DNA of 55,140 nucleotides from Clostridium psychrophilum (GCF_018861705.1 NZ_JAHLEC010000017.1:1-55140); one strand, 5' to 3'; numbered from the stretch's first letter, positions 26,156 through 34,060 are shown. The notes: generated by a model from the sequence alone, not told the origin. Program-made: numbers and translations.

Positions 26156-26425
26156 AGTAAAAGTCTTTGTAAAGAATTATGCTAGTTAATGACTCAAAAT
26201 GAATTGAAATTCAATATAATAAAGAATATATTAGGTGGAAAGTAACTTCAAGTTGTTTTTTTATTGTAATACACTGTTACAGGAGTGTTAGAGGGCACTT
26301 TAATTTACAGTAAGTTAAAAGATAAAAAAGATAAAGAAATTTATTTTTATAATAAATATTTTAAAAGCAGAGTAGAATAAAATGTAATTTTCTGATAAAA
26401 TAAGATTACAGGAAGGAATGATTAT
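26156..26425 (+). repeat. U element (copy B) upstream of the intact Rpn gene
   Basis: It follows R7 and continues to the Rpn start. From 26212 it is nearly identical to 14051-14263. The upstream part (AGTTAATGAC, GAATTGAAATTC) is shared with U copy D at 27479 but missing from copy A. The probable promoter and the AGGAAGGAATG ribosome site lie at its end. Confidence 0.65.
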
Positions 26426-27283
26426 ATGGAAAGATTAAAGCCTTTAAATGACTTCATATTTAAGAAGACTTTCGGTGAGGAAGAAACGAAAGATAATCTA
26501 ATAGCACTACTTAATGCAATTTTAAGTAATAAAGATAGAGATAAATTAGTAACACTCGAAATAGTTGAAAATAAAGAATTAACGCCCGAATTAATCGGAG
26601 ATAAGACAGGCATAATAGATGTTAGAGCTAAAACAGAAGATGGTACGCAACTTGAGATAGAAGTACAGCTAACAAATCAGCACAATATGGATAAAAGAAC
26701 AATGTGGTATTGGGGAGAAATGTTCTCAGAGGGAATAAAAAAGGGAGAAGATTACAAGAATCTAACTAAGGTTATAACTATAAATATAGTAGACTTTGAA
26801 TATATAAAAATACCTGATAAATTCCATACTACATTCCATTTATGGGAAGATGGAGTCAAAGACTACATGCTAACAGATGTTGTAGAGATTCATTTTATAG
26901 AAATGGAGAAGTTTAGAAAGTTAAAAAATAAGAACTTAAAAGAAGATAAGCTTCAAAGGTGGTTATCTTTTTTTAGAGAAGATATAAGTAAAGAAGAATT
27001 AAAGGAGTTGATGGACATGGATGTTGATATTAAAAAAGCAGAAGAGAAAATAGAATATCTAAGTAGTGATCCAAAAACATTAGAATTATATAAATCAAGA
27101 GAAAGATCACTTCATGAGAGGGCTAATATGATAAGTAGTGCTAAGGATGAAGGAATAAATGAAAAAGCTATAGAAGTTGCAACAAATTTATTAAAATTAG
27201 GAGTTAATATAGATATAATAATCAAAGCTACAAGTCTTTCTGAGGAAAAGGTCATACAAATAAAGAAGAAGTTAGAAAGTTAG
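26426..27283 (+). CDS. Rpn-family PD-(D/E)XK nuclease / putative transposase
   Basis: This intact 285-residue copy opens MERLKPLNDFIFKKTFGEEE, the usual start of the PDDEXK_2/Rpn family. The nuclease core shows D in GIIDVRAK (about 65) and E-x-Q in LEIEVQL (about 77-81), with a helical middle and a charged C-terminal tail. Rpn proteins cut DNA and in Escherichia coli raise RecA-independent recombination; their natural role is still debated. The gene and its U leader are almost identical to the broken copy at 14264, so they duplicated recently. It is followed by R8 and flanked by U elements on both sides. Confidence 0.88.
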   Translation: MERLKPLNDFIFKKTFGEEETKDNLIALLNAILSNKDRDKLVTLEIVENKELTPELIGDKTGIIDVRAKTEDGTQLEIEVQLTNQHNMDKRTMWYWGEMFSEGIKKGEDYKNLTKVITINIVDFEYIKIPDKFHTTFHLWEDGVKDYMLTDVVEIHFIEMEKFRKLKNKNLKEDKLQRWLSFFREDISKEELKELMDMDVDIKKAEEKIEYLSSDPKTLELYKSRERSLHERANMISSAKDEGINEKAIEVATNLLKLGVNIDIIIKATSLSEEKVIQIKKKLES

Positions 27284-27477
27284 TAGCAAGGGGCAATATG
27301 GTATTAGCAAGTTCAACCAAGGGGTAGACAAAGATGGGACATTTGATGCGGATTAAAGGTTAAGAAGCTGGGATGAAAAGTGGAGAAATCTTTAAAAAAA
27401 TAGAGACAAAAAACTGGCGATAGCCGGGTAAGGGAACTACTGAAATTTATAGAGATATAATTTTGGTAGTTTTTTGT
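27284..27477 (+). repeat. R repeat, copy R8
   Basis: It follows the Rpn stop. It has a short REP-like head, the core GACAAAGATGGGACATTTGATG, the hairpin CTGGC-gata-GCCGG, and a terminator stem at about 27434-27470. Confidence 0.72.
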
Positions 27478-27478
27478 A

Positions 27479-27670
27479 TTTAAAGTTTTTATACTGGATT
27501 AAGCTAGTTAATGACTTAAAATGAATTGGAATTCAATATAATAAAGAATATATTGGGTGGAAAGTAACCAACTTCCAGTTGTCTTTTATTGCTGTTGCAT
27601 TATTGTTAGAGAACATTTTAATTTGCAGTAAATCAAAAAATAGGAAAAAGTTAAAGGAATTTACTTTTAT
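27479..27670 (+). repeat. U element (copy D)
   Basis: This U copy follows R8 but precedes no protein gene. It keeps AGCTAGTTAATGAC, GAATTGGAATTC, CAATATAATAAAG, TATTGGGTGG and the AAAGTTAAAG end. A candidate small RNA starts right after it. Confidence 0.55.
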
Positions 27671-27777
27671 CATAGATATGTTATAATATAAGTATGAATT
27701 GGTGAGAGGGTATCACCAAGTAAAACAAAAAAAATCTTAATTGATGGAAAGGATGTCTAGTAGGCATCCTTTTTTTG
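27660..27777 (+). ncRNA. Candidate small RNA with own promoter and terminator
   Basis: TTTACT (27660-27665), a 16-base spacer and TATAAT (27682-27687) could start a transcript near 27694. It would hold a hairpin TTGGTGA-gagggta-TCACCAA (27699-27719) and end at a terminator GGATG-tctagtagg-CATCC plus T-run (27751-27776). No useful reading frame fits (ATG AAT TGG TGA). The size would be about 85 bases. Confidence 0.5.
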
Positions 27778-27990
27778 TACGTCCAGAAGTCCACTGGGGT
27801 ATGTGAACAGAAGGTGATTATAACGGAATGAAGCTAGGTAAAACGGAACATATGATGCGTATTTATCAGATGCAAAGTTTGAGTGAAAGGTTAACAGACT
27901 TAGAAAAGAATAGAAACAAAAAACATAGATAGGTATGAAAGCTACTGAAGTATATAGAAATATGTATTTCAGTAGTTTTTTGTCGTTAAG
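27778..27990 (+). repeat. R repeat, copy R9, diverged
   Basis: It starts right after the small-RNA terminator (GTCCAGAAGTCC). The core is worn (AAGCTAGGTAAAACGGAACATATGATG) and the middle hairpin is lost. The terminator stem is excellent and uses other bases (CTACTGAAgTATA-tagaaa-TATgTATTTCAGTAG), ending in a T-run at 27980. Confidence 0.6.
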
Positions 27991-28276
27991 GCTAAGGGAG
28001 CACGACATAAGGATAATTCCAAAGAAGTAAAACCTGATGCTAATCATTTTCCAATGAGAAACAGAATAATAAGTGCTTGGGGTAAGAAGTTTCTATTGGT
28101 GGTAGCATACTTTTAAAATAAAACCCATTTAATCAAGAAATAATATACAAATAAAAAATAGTTGTTGAATTTTGCTCCACTATAAGGTATTATAATACAT
28201 ATATTCTATATTATAACAAATAAGTTATATATGAATTATTATGTTAAATTTATAACATTAAACGAGGGGGCTTATA
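27991..28276 (+). other. AT-rich gap before the GTPase-like gene
   Basis: The 286 bases include a diverged AATGAGAAACAGAATAATAAGTG stretch (28053) shared with 20278. A very AT-rich promoter-like segment follows (28160-28262). A 96-codon minus-strand frame overlapping R9 is not a gene. The GAGGGGG ribosome site for the next gene lies at 28264-28270. Confidence 0.5.
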
Positions 28277-29911
28277 TTGAGATATAAACAGTCGAAAGGA
28301 AGTATGGAAGAGGTATGTAGGATTAATGAAGAGGACGATATTATAGCTTTTTATAAACGATTATTTAAAGAAGTAGAGCCTACTATTATTGACTTAGTAG
28401 GAACAGCCGGGTCTGGGAAAACTACATTCTGCCAACAATTTGTAGATGAAGAAGGAAAAAAAGTCTTAAGTAAAATTATTTCGACTTCAAGAAATAGTAA
28501 TGCAATTCAGACAGATATAGTTATTCTTGAAGATACAAAGAATAGGCTTTTCTTAAAAGCGAGAAATAGAAGCGATATAATGAGAGATATAGTTTTAGTA
28601 GCACTAAATATAGATAGTGAATACAAATTTGATATTAGAAAAGATATTACTGATGATTCCAATAAAGCAGGTATAAAGAATAATGATGATAAGAAAATTA
28701 AGGTTAATCTTGATTTATTACAAGGAGTTTATAATCTATTTGGGACTACTAAGTTAATTCAAAGTTTTCAGAGAATATCAAAAGATTTACAATTAGAGTT
28801 TATAAATGAGGACAACATTCAAACCTATATAAGAAATAACTTAGAAAATGAAAATCTAATTAAACTTCTTGATGATATAATATATTCAAAATTAGAGATA
28901 ATTGATTTTTATGGATTACGCCATGAATTTTTAATAGAAAAGCTGAACATATTAGAGAAAACTATTATGCCTGTAAAGATATTTAATGGATATAAGCGAC
29001 GAGTGGAAGAATTCCATGAGAAAGTATCACTTAGGTTGCTTTTTCAGCAGGCAATATTAGTCTTAAAATGTGATGAAAAAGTTAAACAGAGTTTACCTGA
29101 AAAGTTTAGAAAAGGAGTTGTGTTTAGAGAACTGCAGGAGCATAAAAACATAAAGGAAAGTTGCTCTATAACAAATATTGAAAAGAATTGTAAGATAGTA
29201 CTTATTCCAGCATCAACTGGCGGAGAACTAGTTGATAATAAATTTTCCGAGGCGATAAATAGTATTATTAGCTCAGGTTCAAAAGAAAGCATGGTTGTAA
29301 TAACAAAAATTGATAAGACAAGCTCTTATGAGGAATATACACAAAACGATTATGCACTTTTTATCGAGAGCTTAAAGGAACAAATTGTTACTTCCCATAA
29401 TAATTTTATTGGTAATATAGGAGAAACACAATCATCTTATGAAAGACATGTATCTAGAGATGATAAAAATACAATGGCAAAGAAAATATTTGCAACGCTA
29501 GATAATATCTATCTGTCAACAATAACTAAAGACAAAAATGGGAATCATGATGCTGAACTTCATAAAATAATATATAAGAATAGAAGTAACCAAGAAATAT
29601 CTGTAAATGATATTGAAGACATAGAAATGTTAGATAATTGGCATAGTTTAGTAACAAACATCTTAGAAAATAAAAATAATGATTGCGATAACAACGATGG
29701 TACAAATTTTATAGGTTTTAATAATACGAAAAAAGAGTATAGATTAAGTGGGAGATCATTTGGAAATATAAAAAAAATATTTTCAAATTACATTAAGCAT
29801 ATTAAATATAAAGCTATTTCTATAAGATACTCTTTTAACATTGAGATGGTTTTATTATTATATATAATAAATGTTATATTTGGAACGGGAGATATTTTAA
29901 ATATGAATTAG
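28277..29911 (+). CDS. P-loop GTPase-like protein of unknown family
   Basis: This 544-residue protein starts with TTG after GAGGGGG. A clear Walker A loop GTAGSGKTT lies at residues 42-50, and VVITKIDK (about 340-347) resembles the G4 TKxD guanine-specificity motif. About 290 residues lie between these, much more than in small GTPases; a dynamin-like or septin-like large GTPase is one possibility, but no DxxG switch is obvious (IPASTGGE near 310 is the nearest). The C-terminus has a short hydrophobic segment (IEMVLLLYIINVIFGTG) that could bind membrane. It stands alone between R9 and its own terminator. Function unknown; defence or phage exclusion are guesses. Confidence 0.7.
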   Translation: MRYKQSKGSMEEVCRINEEDDIIAFYKRLFKEVEPTIIDLVGTAGSGKTTFCQQFVDEEGKKVLSKIISTSRNSNAIQTDIVILEDTKNRLFLKARNRSDIMRDIVLVALNIDSEYKFDIRKDITDDSNKAGIKNNDDKKIKVNLDLLQGVYNLFGTTKLIQSFQRISKDLQLEFINEDNIQTYIRNNLENENLIKLLDDIIYSKLEIIDFYGLRHEFLIEKLNILEKTIMPVKIFNGYKRRVEEFHEKVSLRLLFQQAILVLKCDEKVKQSLPEKFRKGVVFRELQEHKNIKESCSITNIEKNCKIVLIPASTGGELVDNKFSEAINSIISSGSKESMVVITKIDKTSSYEEYTQNDYALFIESLKEQIVTSHNNFIGNIGETQSSYERHVSRDDKNTMAKKIFATLDNIYLSTITKDKNGNHDAELHKIIYKNRSNQEISVNDIEDIEMLDNWHSLVTNILENKNNDCDNNDGTNFIGFNNTKKEYRLSGRSFGNIKKIFSNYIKHIKYKAISIRYSFNIEMVLLLYIINVIFGTGDILNMN

Positions 29912-29933
29912 TTTAAATTAATATACTATATAA

Positions 29934-29975
29934 AAAAACTATGATCAGTTAATAAACTGGCATAGTTTTTTTTAT
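29934..29975 (+). terminator. Terminator after the GTPase-like gene
   Basis: AAAACTATG / CATAGTTTT arms around an 18-base loop, then a T-run at 29965-29973. Confidence 0.8.
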
Positions 29976-30007
29976 ATAAAATTGCTATACTCAGTCATTT
30001 AACAACA

Positions 30008-30170
30008 TTTTGGAAGCTTAAAGTCTGCCATCTTCTATAAGTGGCAGTTGTCTAGCCTAGGCAAATTGCTTTGGTGGCAGTCTAAATCTGCTTCCAAAGT
30101 TTGTCAATGCATCTTCTTCGAAGCTGTTGCAGCTCCACAGGAGATGATTAATCACCTATTATAAGAAGAT
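30008..30170 (+). other. Palindrome-dense structured region
   Basis: About 160 bases hold a long-range pair TTTGGAAGC (30009-30017) and GCTTCCAAA (30090-30098). CTGCCA (30025) can pair with either of two TGGCAG copies (30042, 30075). Small palindromes GCCTAGGC, GCAAATTGC, TTCGAA, AGCTG-ttg-CAGCT and TGATTAATCA follow, and an outer pair ATCTTCTT (30111) with AAGAAGAT (30163). It is less AT-rich than its surroundings. It could be a structured RNA, or a replication or control site of the phage-like block that follows. Confidence 0.45.
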
Positions 30171-30234
30171 TACACCATTTGTATTGTTTATAGTCAATAT
30201 ATATAAAATATATACATAAGTACTAAAAAAAGTA

Positions 30235-30284
30235 TTGTGCTTAATAAATAAGTATGATATATTAATTACACATAATGTAATTAA
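30235..30284 (+). promoter_or_regulatory. Promoter with overlapping operator for the Cro-like gene
   Basis: TTGTGC (30235-30240), 17-base spacer and TATATT (30258-30263) form a promoter. An inverted repeat TTAATTAC / GTAATTAA (30262-30269 and 30277-30284) begins at the -10 box, a good place for autorepression. A GTAAT half-site recurs at 30296. Confidence 0.55.
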
Positions 30285-30320
30285 ATATAAATAATGTAAT
30301 AATAAAAGGGGGAAAGCAAA

Positions 30321-30569
30321 ATGGAGTTAAATAAATCTGCATTGAAATATCTAATGGATGAACGATTTAATAAAAGTTATACAAGACTTGCAAGGGCTAT
30401 TGGGGTGGATGCGGCACATGTTTATCGAGTTCTTATTAAAAATTACACTCCAGGAATTAAATTTTTTAATGGGATAATGAAATGGTGCACAGAGAACCAG
30501 CTAGATTATAGAGAATATATTTTTTTACCTAAACCATTAACTATAGTAAAAAGTAAAGCAAAAGCATAA
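30321..30569 (+). CDS. Small Cro/XRE-like DNA-binding protein
   Basis: This 82-residue protein has one predicted helix-turn-helix (SYTRLARAIGVDAAHVYRVLIKNYTPGIKFFNGIMKWCTE, about 20-58), with the alternating pattern of XRE/Cro repressors and no other domain. The ATG follows AAAGGGGGAAAG. Its setting, just downstream of an inverted repeat overlapping a promoter and upstream of a DnaD-like gene, suggests control of the small phage-like block to its right. The recognition is by HTH pattern, not by close family resemblance. Confidence 0.68.
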   Translation: MELNKSALKYLMDERFNKSYTRLARAIGVDAAHVYRVLIKNYTPGIKFFNGIMKWCTENQLDYREYIFLPKPLTIVKSKAKA

Positions 30570-30647
30570 TAAATAATAATTGTTAAGAGTAGATAATTGG
30601 CTTCTCGTGTTTACAAAACTAAAATTAAAATCATTGGGGGAATAATA

Positions 30648-31691
30648 ATGGCTAAATATAGACAGCTTTATACAGAGTTCTGGAGTGATGGTTTCATCCT
30701 TGAACTTAATTCGGAAGAAAAGTTTTTCTATTTGTACCTTTTAACAAATACAAAATCGAAACAGTGCGGTATATACGAATTGCCTAAAAAAATTATTGAG
30801 ATAGAAACAGGATTAAGTAGAGAAACTGTAGATAAACTAATTAAAAAATTCTGCGAATATAAGAAGATTTTATATTGTGAGTCCACAAGGGAGATTATGA
30901 TTTTGAATTGGATGAAATACAATGCTCCAAAAAAAAACAGTAATATTATAATTTGTATCCATAATGAACTTCTAAAAATTAAAAATAGAGAATTTATAGA
31001 GATTTTATATGAAAAATATAAGGCTGCTCAGTTGGATGTTGATAAGCTTTTTGGAAACCTTATTATAGATGAAGATAATGATAGTTCCTTGGTTAAAAAA
31101 AATTTAGAAAATGATGTTGAGAAAATCGAAGAAATTACAGAATCTAGTGAATTGTCAATTGATAAGCCATTAACAAGGGGTTTAGAAGACCCTTATAACC
31201 CAGTTGCAAGTAATAGAATAAGAAGTAAGAAAGAAGAATTAACAAGGAATAAAGAAAAATTAAAAAGTAAAGAAGAAGCAGTAATAGAAATATTAAACCA
31301 TGATAATAATTCTACTGCTGCTAATGGGATAAGCAATATAATTAAAATATTCGAAGAAAATGTACATGCTATTACACCCTTGATTTATGATAAGATATTA
31401 GAATTCACAACGATTGTAAGCAATAATGTTATCATCATGGCTATTCAGGAGGCAGTTAATTATAATGCAAAGACCATCAAATATATTTCTAAAATCTTAA
31501 ATAATTGGATTAGCAAAGGTATAAAAACCACTGAACAGGTAGTCCACTATCAAAAGCAATGGACCATTAAAACTAGTAGCAACCAAGTTGGGGACCAAGC
31601 TCGCAATATAAAAAATAGTAGTTTCTGTGACTATGATCAACGAGATTATGATTTTGATGCCCTAGAAAAGCAATTACTTGGAATAGCTTAA
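30648..31691 (+). CDS. DnaD-like phage replisome organiser
   Basis: The 347-residue product opens MAKYRQLYTEFWSDGFILELNSEEKFFYLYLLTN, typical of the winged-helix N-terminus of DnaD/phage replisome organiser proteins. The C-terminal part (about 240-305: IIKIFEENVHAITPLIYDKILEF...YISKILNNWISKGIKT) matches the DnaD C-terminal YxxxIxxxW region that binds DNA. Such proteins load the helicase at phage or plasmid origins. I chose the ATG at 30648, 7 bases after GGGGG, over an upstream TTG at 30597 that lacks a ribosome site. No helicase loader or replicative helicase follows. Confidence 0.75.
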   Translation: MAKYRQLYTEFWSDGFILELNSEEKFFYLYLLTNTKSKQCGIYELPKKIIEIETGLSRETVDKLIKKFCEYKKILYCESTREIMILNWMKYNAPKKNSNIIICIHNELLKIKNREFIEILYEKYKAAQLDVDKLFGNLIIDEDNDSSLVKKNLENDVEKIEEITESSELSIDKPLTRGLEDPYNPVASNRIRSKKEELTRNKEKLKSKEEAVIEILNHDNNSTAANGISNIIKIFEENVHAITPLIYDKILEFTTIVSNNVIIMAIQEAVNYNAKTIKYISKILNNWISKGIKTTEQVVHYQKQWTIKTSSNQVGDQARNIKNSSFCDYDQRDYDFDALEKQLLGIA

Positions 31692-31721
31692 TATAAAATA
31701 GTAAAAGGCGGTGTTTTTATT

Positions 31722-32255
31722 ATGGAAAATTTAATTGAAAAGGCTAAAAACAAAGAAGGCGGAGCAGCGGAGATTATATTAGAAAAATTTAAATACCTAA
31801 TATTCAAGGAAGCTTCAAGATACCACATCCCAGGTTATGAATTGGAGGATCTAATTCAGCATGGTTACCTATCTGTTATGAAATCTATAGCAATGTATAA
31901 ACTAGGAAGCAATAGTTTTAATGGCTACTGCATAAATTCTATAAGAATGAATTTTAAAGCCCTTTTAAAGGGAGAAATAAAACATTTTAGAGAAGTTCCA
32001 AACAATGATATGTTAGATTTTGATAATGTTGAGCATTATGAGTTCACTTTAGAAGACGAAGTAATAGCTTATGATGAGGTTGAAAAATTATATGTTGCTC
32101 TTGATAAGCTGAATAATATTGAACGCTCAATACTTGAAAGGTATTATATCAAGGGACATTCCATGGGAGAAATAGCATGTGATAGTGATAAAAGCTACCA
32201 TCAATTTGCAAGAATAAAGAGAAAAGCACTACAAAAACTCAGAGCTATTATGTAA
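31722..32255 (+). CDS. Sigma-70 family RNA polymerase sigma factor
   Basis: The 177-residue protein has sigma region 2 (YELEDLIQHGYLSVMKSIAMYKLGSNSFNGYCINSIRMNFK, about 44-86) with its DLxQxG core and region 4 (LNNIERSILERYYIKGHSMGEIACDSDKSYHQFARIKRKALQKL, about 131-175). It has no region 1.1 or 3, as in ECF or phage-type sigmas of small size. It sits 30 bases after the DnaD-like gene and 77 bases before DUF1659, an arrangement in which the sigma may drive the small genes behind it. Target promoters are not known. Confidence 0.82.
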   Translation: MENLIEKAKNKEGGAAEIILEKFKYLIFKEASRYHIPGYELEDLIQHGYLSVMKSIAMYKLGSNSFNGYCINSIRMNFKALLKGEIKHFREVPNNDMLDFDNVEHYEFTLEDEVIAYDEVEKLYVALDKLNNIERSILERYYIKGHSMGEIACDSDKSYHQFARIKRKALQKLRAIM

Positions 32256-32332
32256 ATATTTAAAATACACCGCACAAACTATAGCATCGTCATATATATT
32301 AAGTGAAAACAAAATATAAAGGAGTGATTGAC

Positions 32333-32557
32333 ATGGCAGTTATATCAACAAAGGTATCAAGTGCATTAAAACTTACGATGAAGGTAGGAGTAGACATCAA
32401 TGGCAAAGACAAATTTGCAACAAAAATATTAGGTAACCTAAAAGTTGCTGCATTGGATGCAGACATATTTGCAATAGGACAAGCTATCTCTAACATGAAA
32501 ACTTACCCATTATTCGGTCTAGACAGACAAGATCAATTTAGCTTAGTAACTGAATAG
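32333..32557 (+). CDS. DUF1659 family small protein
   Basis: The 74-residue protein resembles DUF1659 (KVSSALKLTMKVGVDINGKDKFATKILGNLKVAALDADIFAIGQAISNM), a family of small proteins of unknown role that often occurs beside DUF2922 in Firmicutes, as here. I chose ATG 32333, 8 bases after AAAGGAG, over a GTG at 32303 without a ribosome site. The final codons and the stop lie inside the first unit of a 24-bp tandem repeat. Confidence 0.72.
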   Translation: MAVISTKVSSALKLTMKVGVDINGKDKFATKILGNLKVAALDADIFAIGQAISNMKTYPLFGLDRQDQFSLVTE

Positions 32558-32621
32558 TTCATCAGTTTAGTAACTGAATAGTTCATCAGTTTAGTAACTG
32601 AATAGTTCATCAGTTTAGTTA
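32540..32621 (+). repeat. 24-bp tandem repeat across a stop codon
   Basis: Units at 32540-32563, 32564-32587 and 32588-32611 differ by one base (AGcTTAG then AGtTTAG) and a partial fourth follows. The first unit encodes the end of the DUF1659 protein (SLVTE and the stop); later units lie downstream of the stop. Confidence 0.9.
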
Positions 32622-32691
32622 CACAATAGGTTAAGCAGATTCAATATATCATTTTAAAATCAAAAATTATAATTTAAGGAGGACAATTAAT

Positions 32692-32928
32692 ATGCATAAT
32701 TTAGTTATGAGATTTTTAACAAATACAGAGGGTAAGTATTTCACTTTAACAGTAGATGACATTAAATCTGATGAAAATGGAGATGCTATTGTAACAGAAG
32801 TAGAGGTTATTGCTCTTATGGATTTAGTTATAGCAAAAAACATTTTCATATCTACGAGTGGTGCCTTAATTGGCAAGAAAGATGCCAAAGTAGTTACTAC
32901 AGATACTAGTATAGTTGAAGTAGCTTAG
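32692..32928 (+). CDS. DUF2922 family small protein
   Basis: This 78-residue protein matches DUF2922 (LVMRFLTNTEGKYFTLTVDDIKSD, then a middle VIALMDLVIAKNIF and ALIGKKDAKVV). Its function is unknown. It has a strong AAGGAGG site 8 bases before ATG, lies 134 bases after the DUF1659 gene and ends 6 bases before a strong terminator. The pair is probably transcribed together with the sigma factor gene. Confidence 0.75.
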   Translation: MHNLVMRFLTNTEGKYFTLTVDDIKSDENGDAIVTEVEVIALMDLVIAKNIFISTSGALIGKKDAKVVTTDTSIVEVA

Positions 32929-32934
32929 TGAGAT

Positions 32935-32972
32935 AGGGCCAGTGGATAAATATTATCTGCTGGTCCTTTTTG
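32935..32972 (+). terminator. Terminator after the DUF2922 gene
   Basis: AGGGCCAGtgGATAA-atatt-ATCtgCTGGTCCT followed by five Ts. It ends the sigma/DUF1659/DUF2922 transcript. Confidence 0.85.
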
Positions 32973-33039
32973 CCTACAAGTTCAAATCAAAAATATTATT
33001 GTAAAAAAGTTGTAAAATCGCTTTTCATATGGTGGAAAA

Positions 33040-33228
33040 GGGTCGCAACCGCAAACTAGTTTATGGTAATACACGGAGCTAGGCGAAAATGGGACAGCTG
33101 ATGCGGATTAAAGGTAAAGAAGTTGGGATGAAAAGTGGAAAAATTTTAAAAAAATAGAGATAAAAAAACTTGACGATATTCGTTGGAGAGAACTACTGAA
33201 ATTTATAGAAATATAATTTTGGTAGTTT
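33040..33228 (+). repeat. R repeat, copy R10
   Basis: The core GAGCTAGGCGAAAATGGGACAGCTGATGCGG and the GAAGTTGGGATGAAAAG block are kept. The middle hairpin is weakened (TTGACGATATTCG). The terminator stem is at about 33192-33229 with a T-run. Confidence 0.7.
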
Positions 33229-33455
33229 TTTCGTCGATTTATTTGATTTTGTGTGGATTAGGGGAAATGACTGTTCATAATCAAGTATCTGGTTCATTTA
33301 GTTACTATGCAAATGAATGTTAATTGTTGGTTCGCAATTATTAAAGTTGTAGCGATCATTTCAATAATCTTTTCGGCATATTTATTGCATAATTCGGAAT
33401 AGAAAATCATGGAGTAGCGAGTGGAATATATCTATATATATAAATTTAAAATCTA
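33229..33455 (+). other. Gap after R10
   Basis: AT-rich sequence without a supported gene. A 29-codon hydrophobic frame at 33313-33402 has no ribosome site and was not accepted. Confidence 0.5.
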
Positions 33456-33587
33456 TTAAACGGCTTTATCTTCATAAGAGCTAATATTTGGCATTGTAGG
33501 AATAGACTTGCCAGCTACTTTTATTAAGCTAACTAATAAAATATACGTACTAATTAATACAATTGCAATAATCATAAATCCTATCAT
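33456..33587 (-). CDS. Small single-pass membrane protein (43 residues)
   Basis: The minus strand encodes 43 residues, beginning MIGFMIIAIVLISTYILLVS and ending in a polar tail (MPNISSYEDKAV). One membrane helix of about 20 residues is followed by KVAGK, so the tail is probably cytoplasmic. A GAGAGG site lies 11 bases before the ATG. It is the only minus-strand gene in this part of the island. I do not recognise a family. Confidence 0.5.
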   Translation of the reverse strand: MIGFMIIAIVLISTYILLVSLIKVAGKSIPTMPNISSYEDKAV

Positions 33588-33970
33588 AACGATTACATCC
33601 TCTCATGATTAATAGATTTTTTTCTTATAAGCTTATATATATAGTATATGTCTTAATCTAAAAAAACACAATGGATGAAAAAATATTTTGATGATTATGA
33701 AGTCCTTTTTAAACTCTGTAGGGGGGCAGGATGTGAAAATTACTTCTTAAACATATTTAGTGATTTTTTTGTCATTTTAAAAGGAAATATAGGGTACGAT
33801 TTTTAGAGGAGTCTTTTGTTTATTATCGAATTACATAATTAAGTAGGAAAAAATTATGAATTGCAAATTGAGGTTAAAATATCAGGGATTTATGAAGAAA
33901 CAAAATATAAAAAAATTAATTATGATATAAAGTACAGTACATAAATAATAAAACATTAAGGGGTGTAATC
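33588..33970 (+). other. Gap with decayed sequence
   Basis: Very AT-rich. A frame at about 33853-33945 reads KNYELQIEVKISGIYEETKYKK and then stops, which looks like the C-terminal end of a lost gene, but no start or ribosome site is present. An AAGGGGTG ribosome site for the 29-residue gene lies at the end. Nothing else was seen. Confidence 0.4.
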
Positions 33971-34060
33971 ATGAAAGACTATTTTATATTTTTTCCAATA
34001 TTGATAATAGTTTGGTTGTGTTATGGGGCAAAATATATCTATGAAACTGTTGTAGAATAA
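33971..34060 (+). CDS. Tiny single-pass membrane peptide (29 residues)
   Basis: This frame of 29 residues (MKDYFIFFPILIIVWLCYGA then KYIYETVVE) is one hydrophobic helix with a short polar tail. It starts 5 bases after AAGGGGTGTA. No family is recognised; small toxins of type I systems and small membrane regulators look similar, but no antisense RNA promoter was noticed. Confidence 0.42.
   Translation: MKDYFIFFPILIIVWLCYGAKYIYETVVE

Noticed and set aside
27757-28047. 96-codon minus-strand frame over R9
   Set aside because: Overlaps a repeat and terminator, with no ribosome site.
32540-32621. Tandem repeats as a CRISPR array
   Set aside because: Units are directly adjacent without spacers, and no cas genes are present.
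33313-33402. 29-codon hydrophobic plus-strand frame
   Set aside because: No ribosome site; composition alone is not enough.
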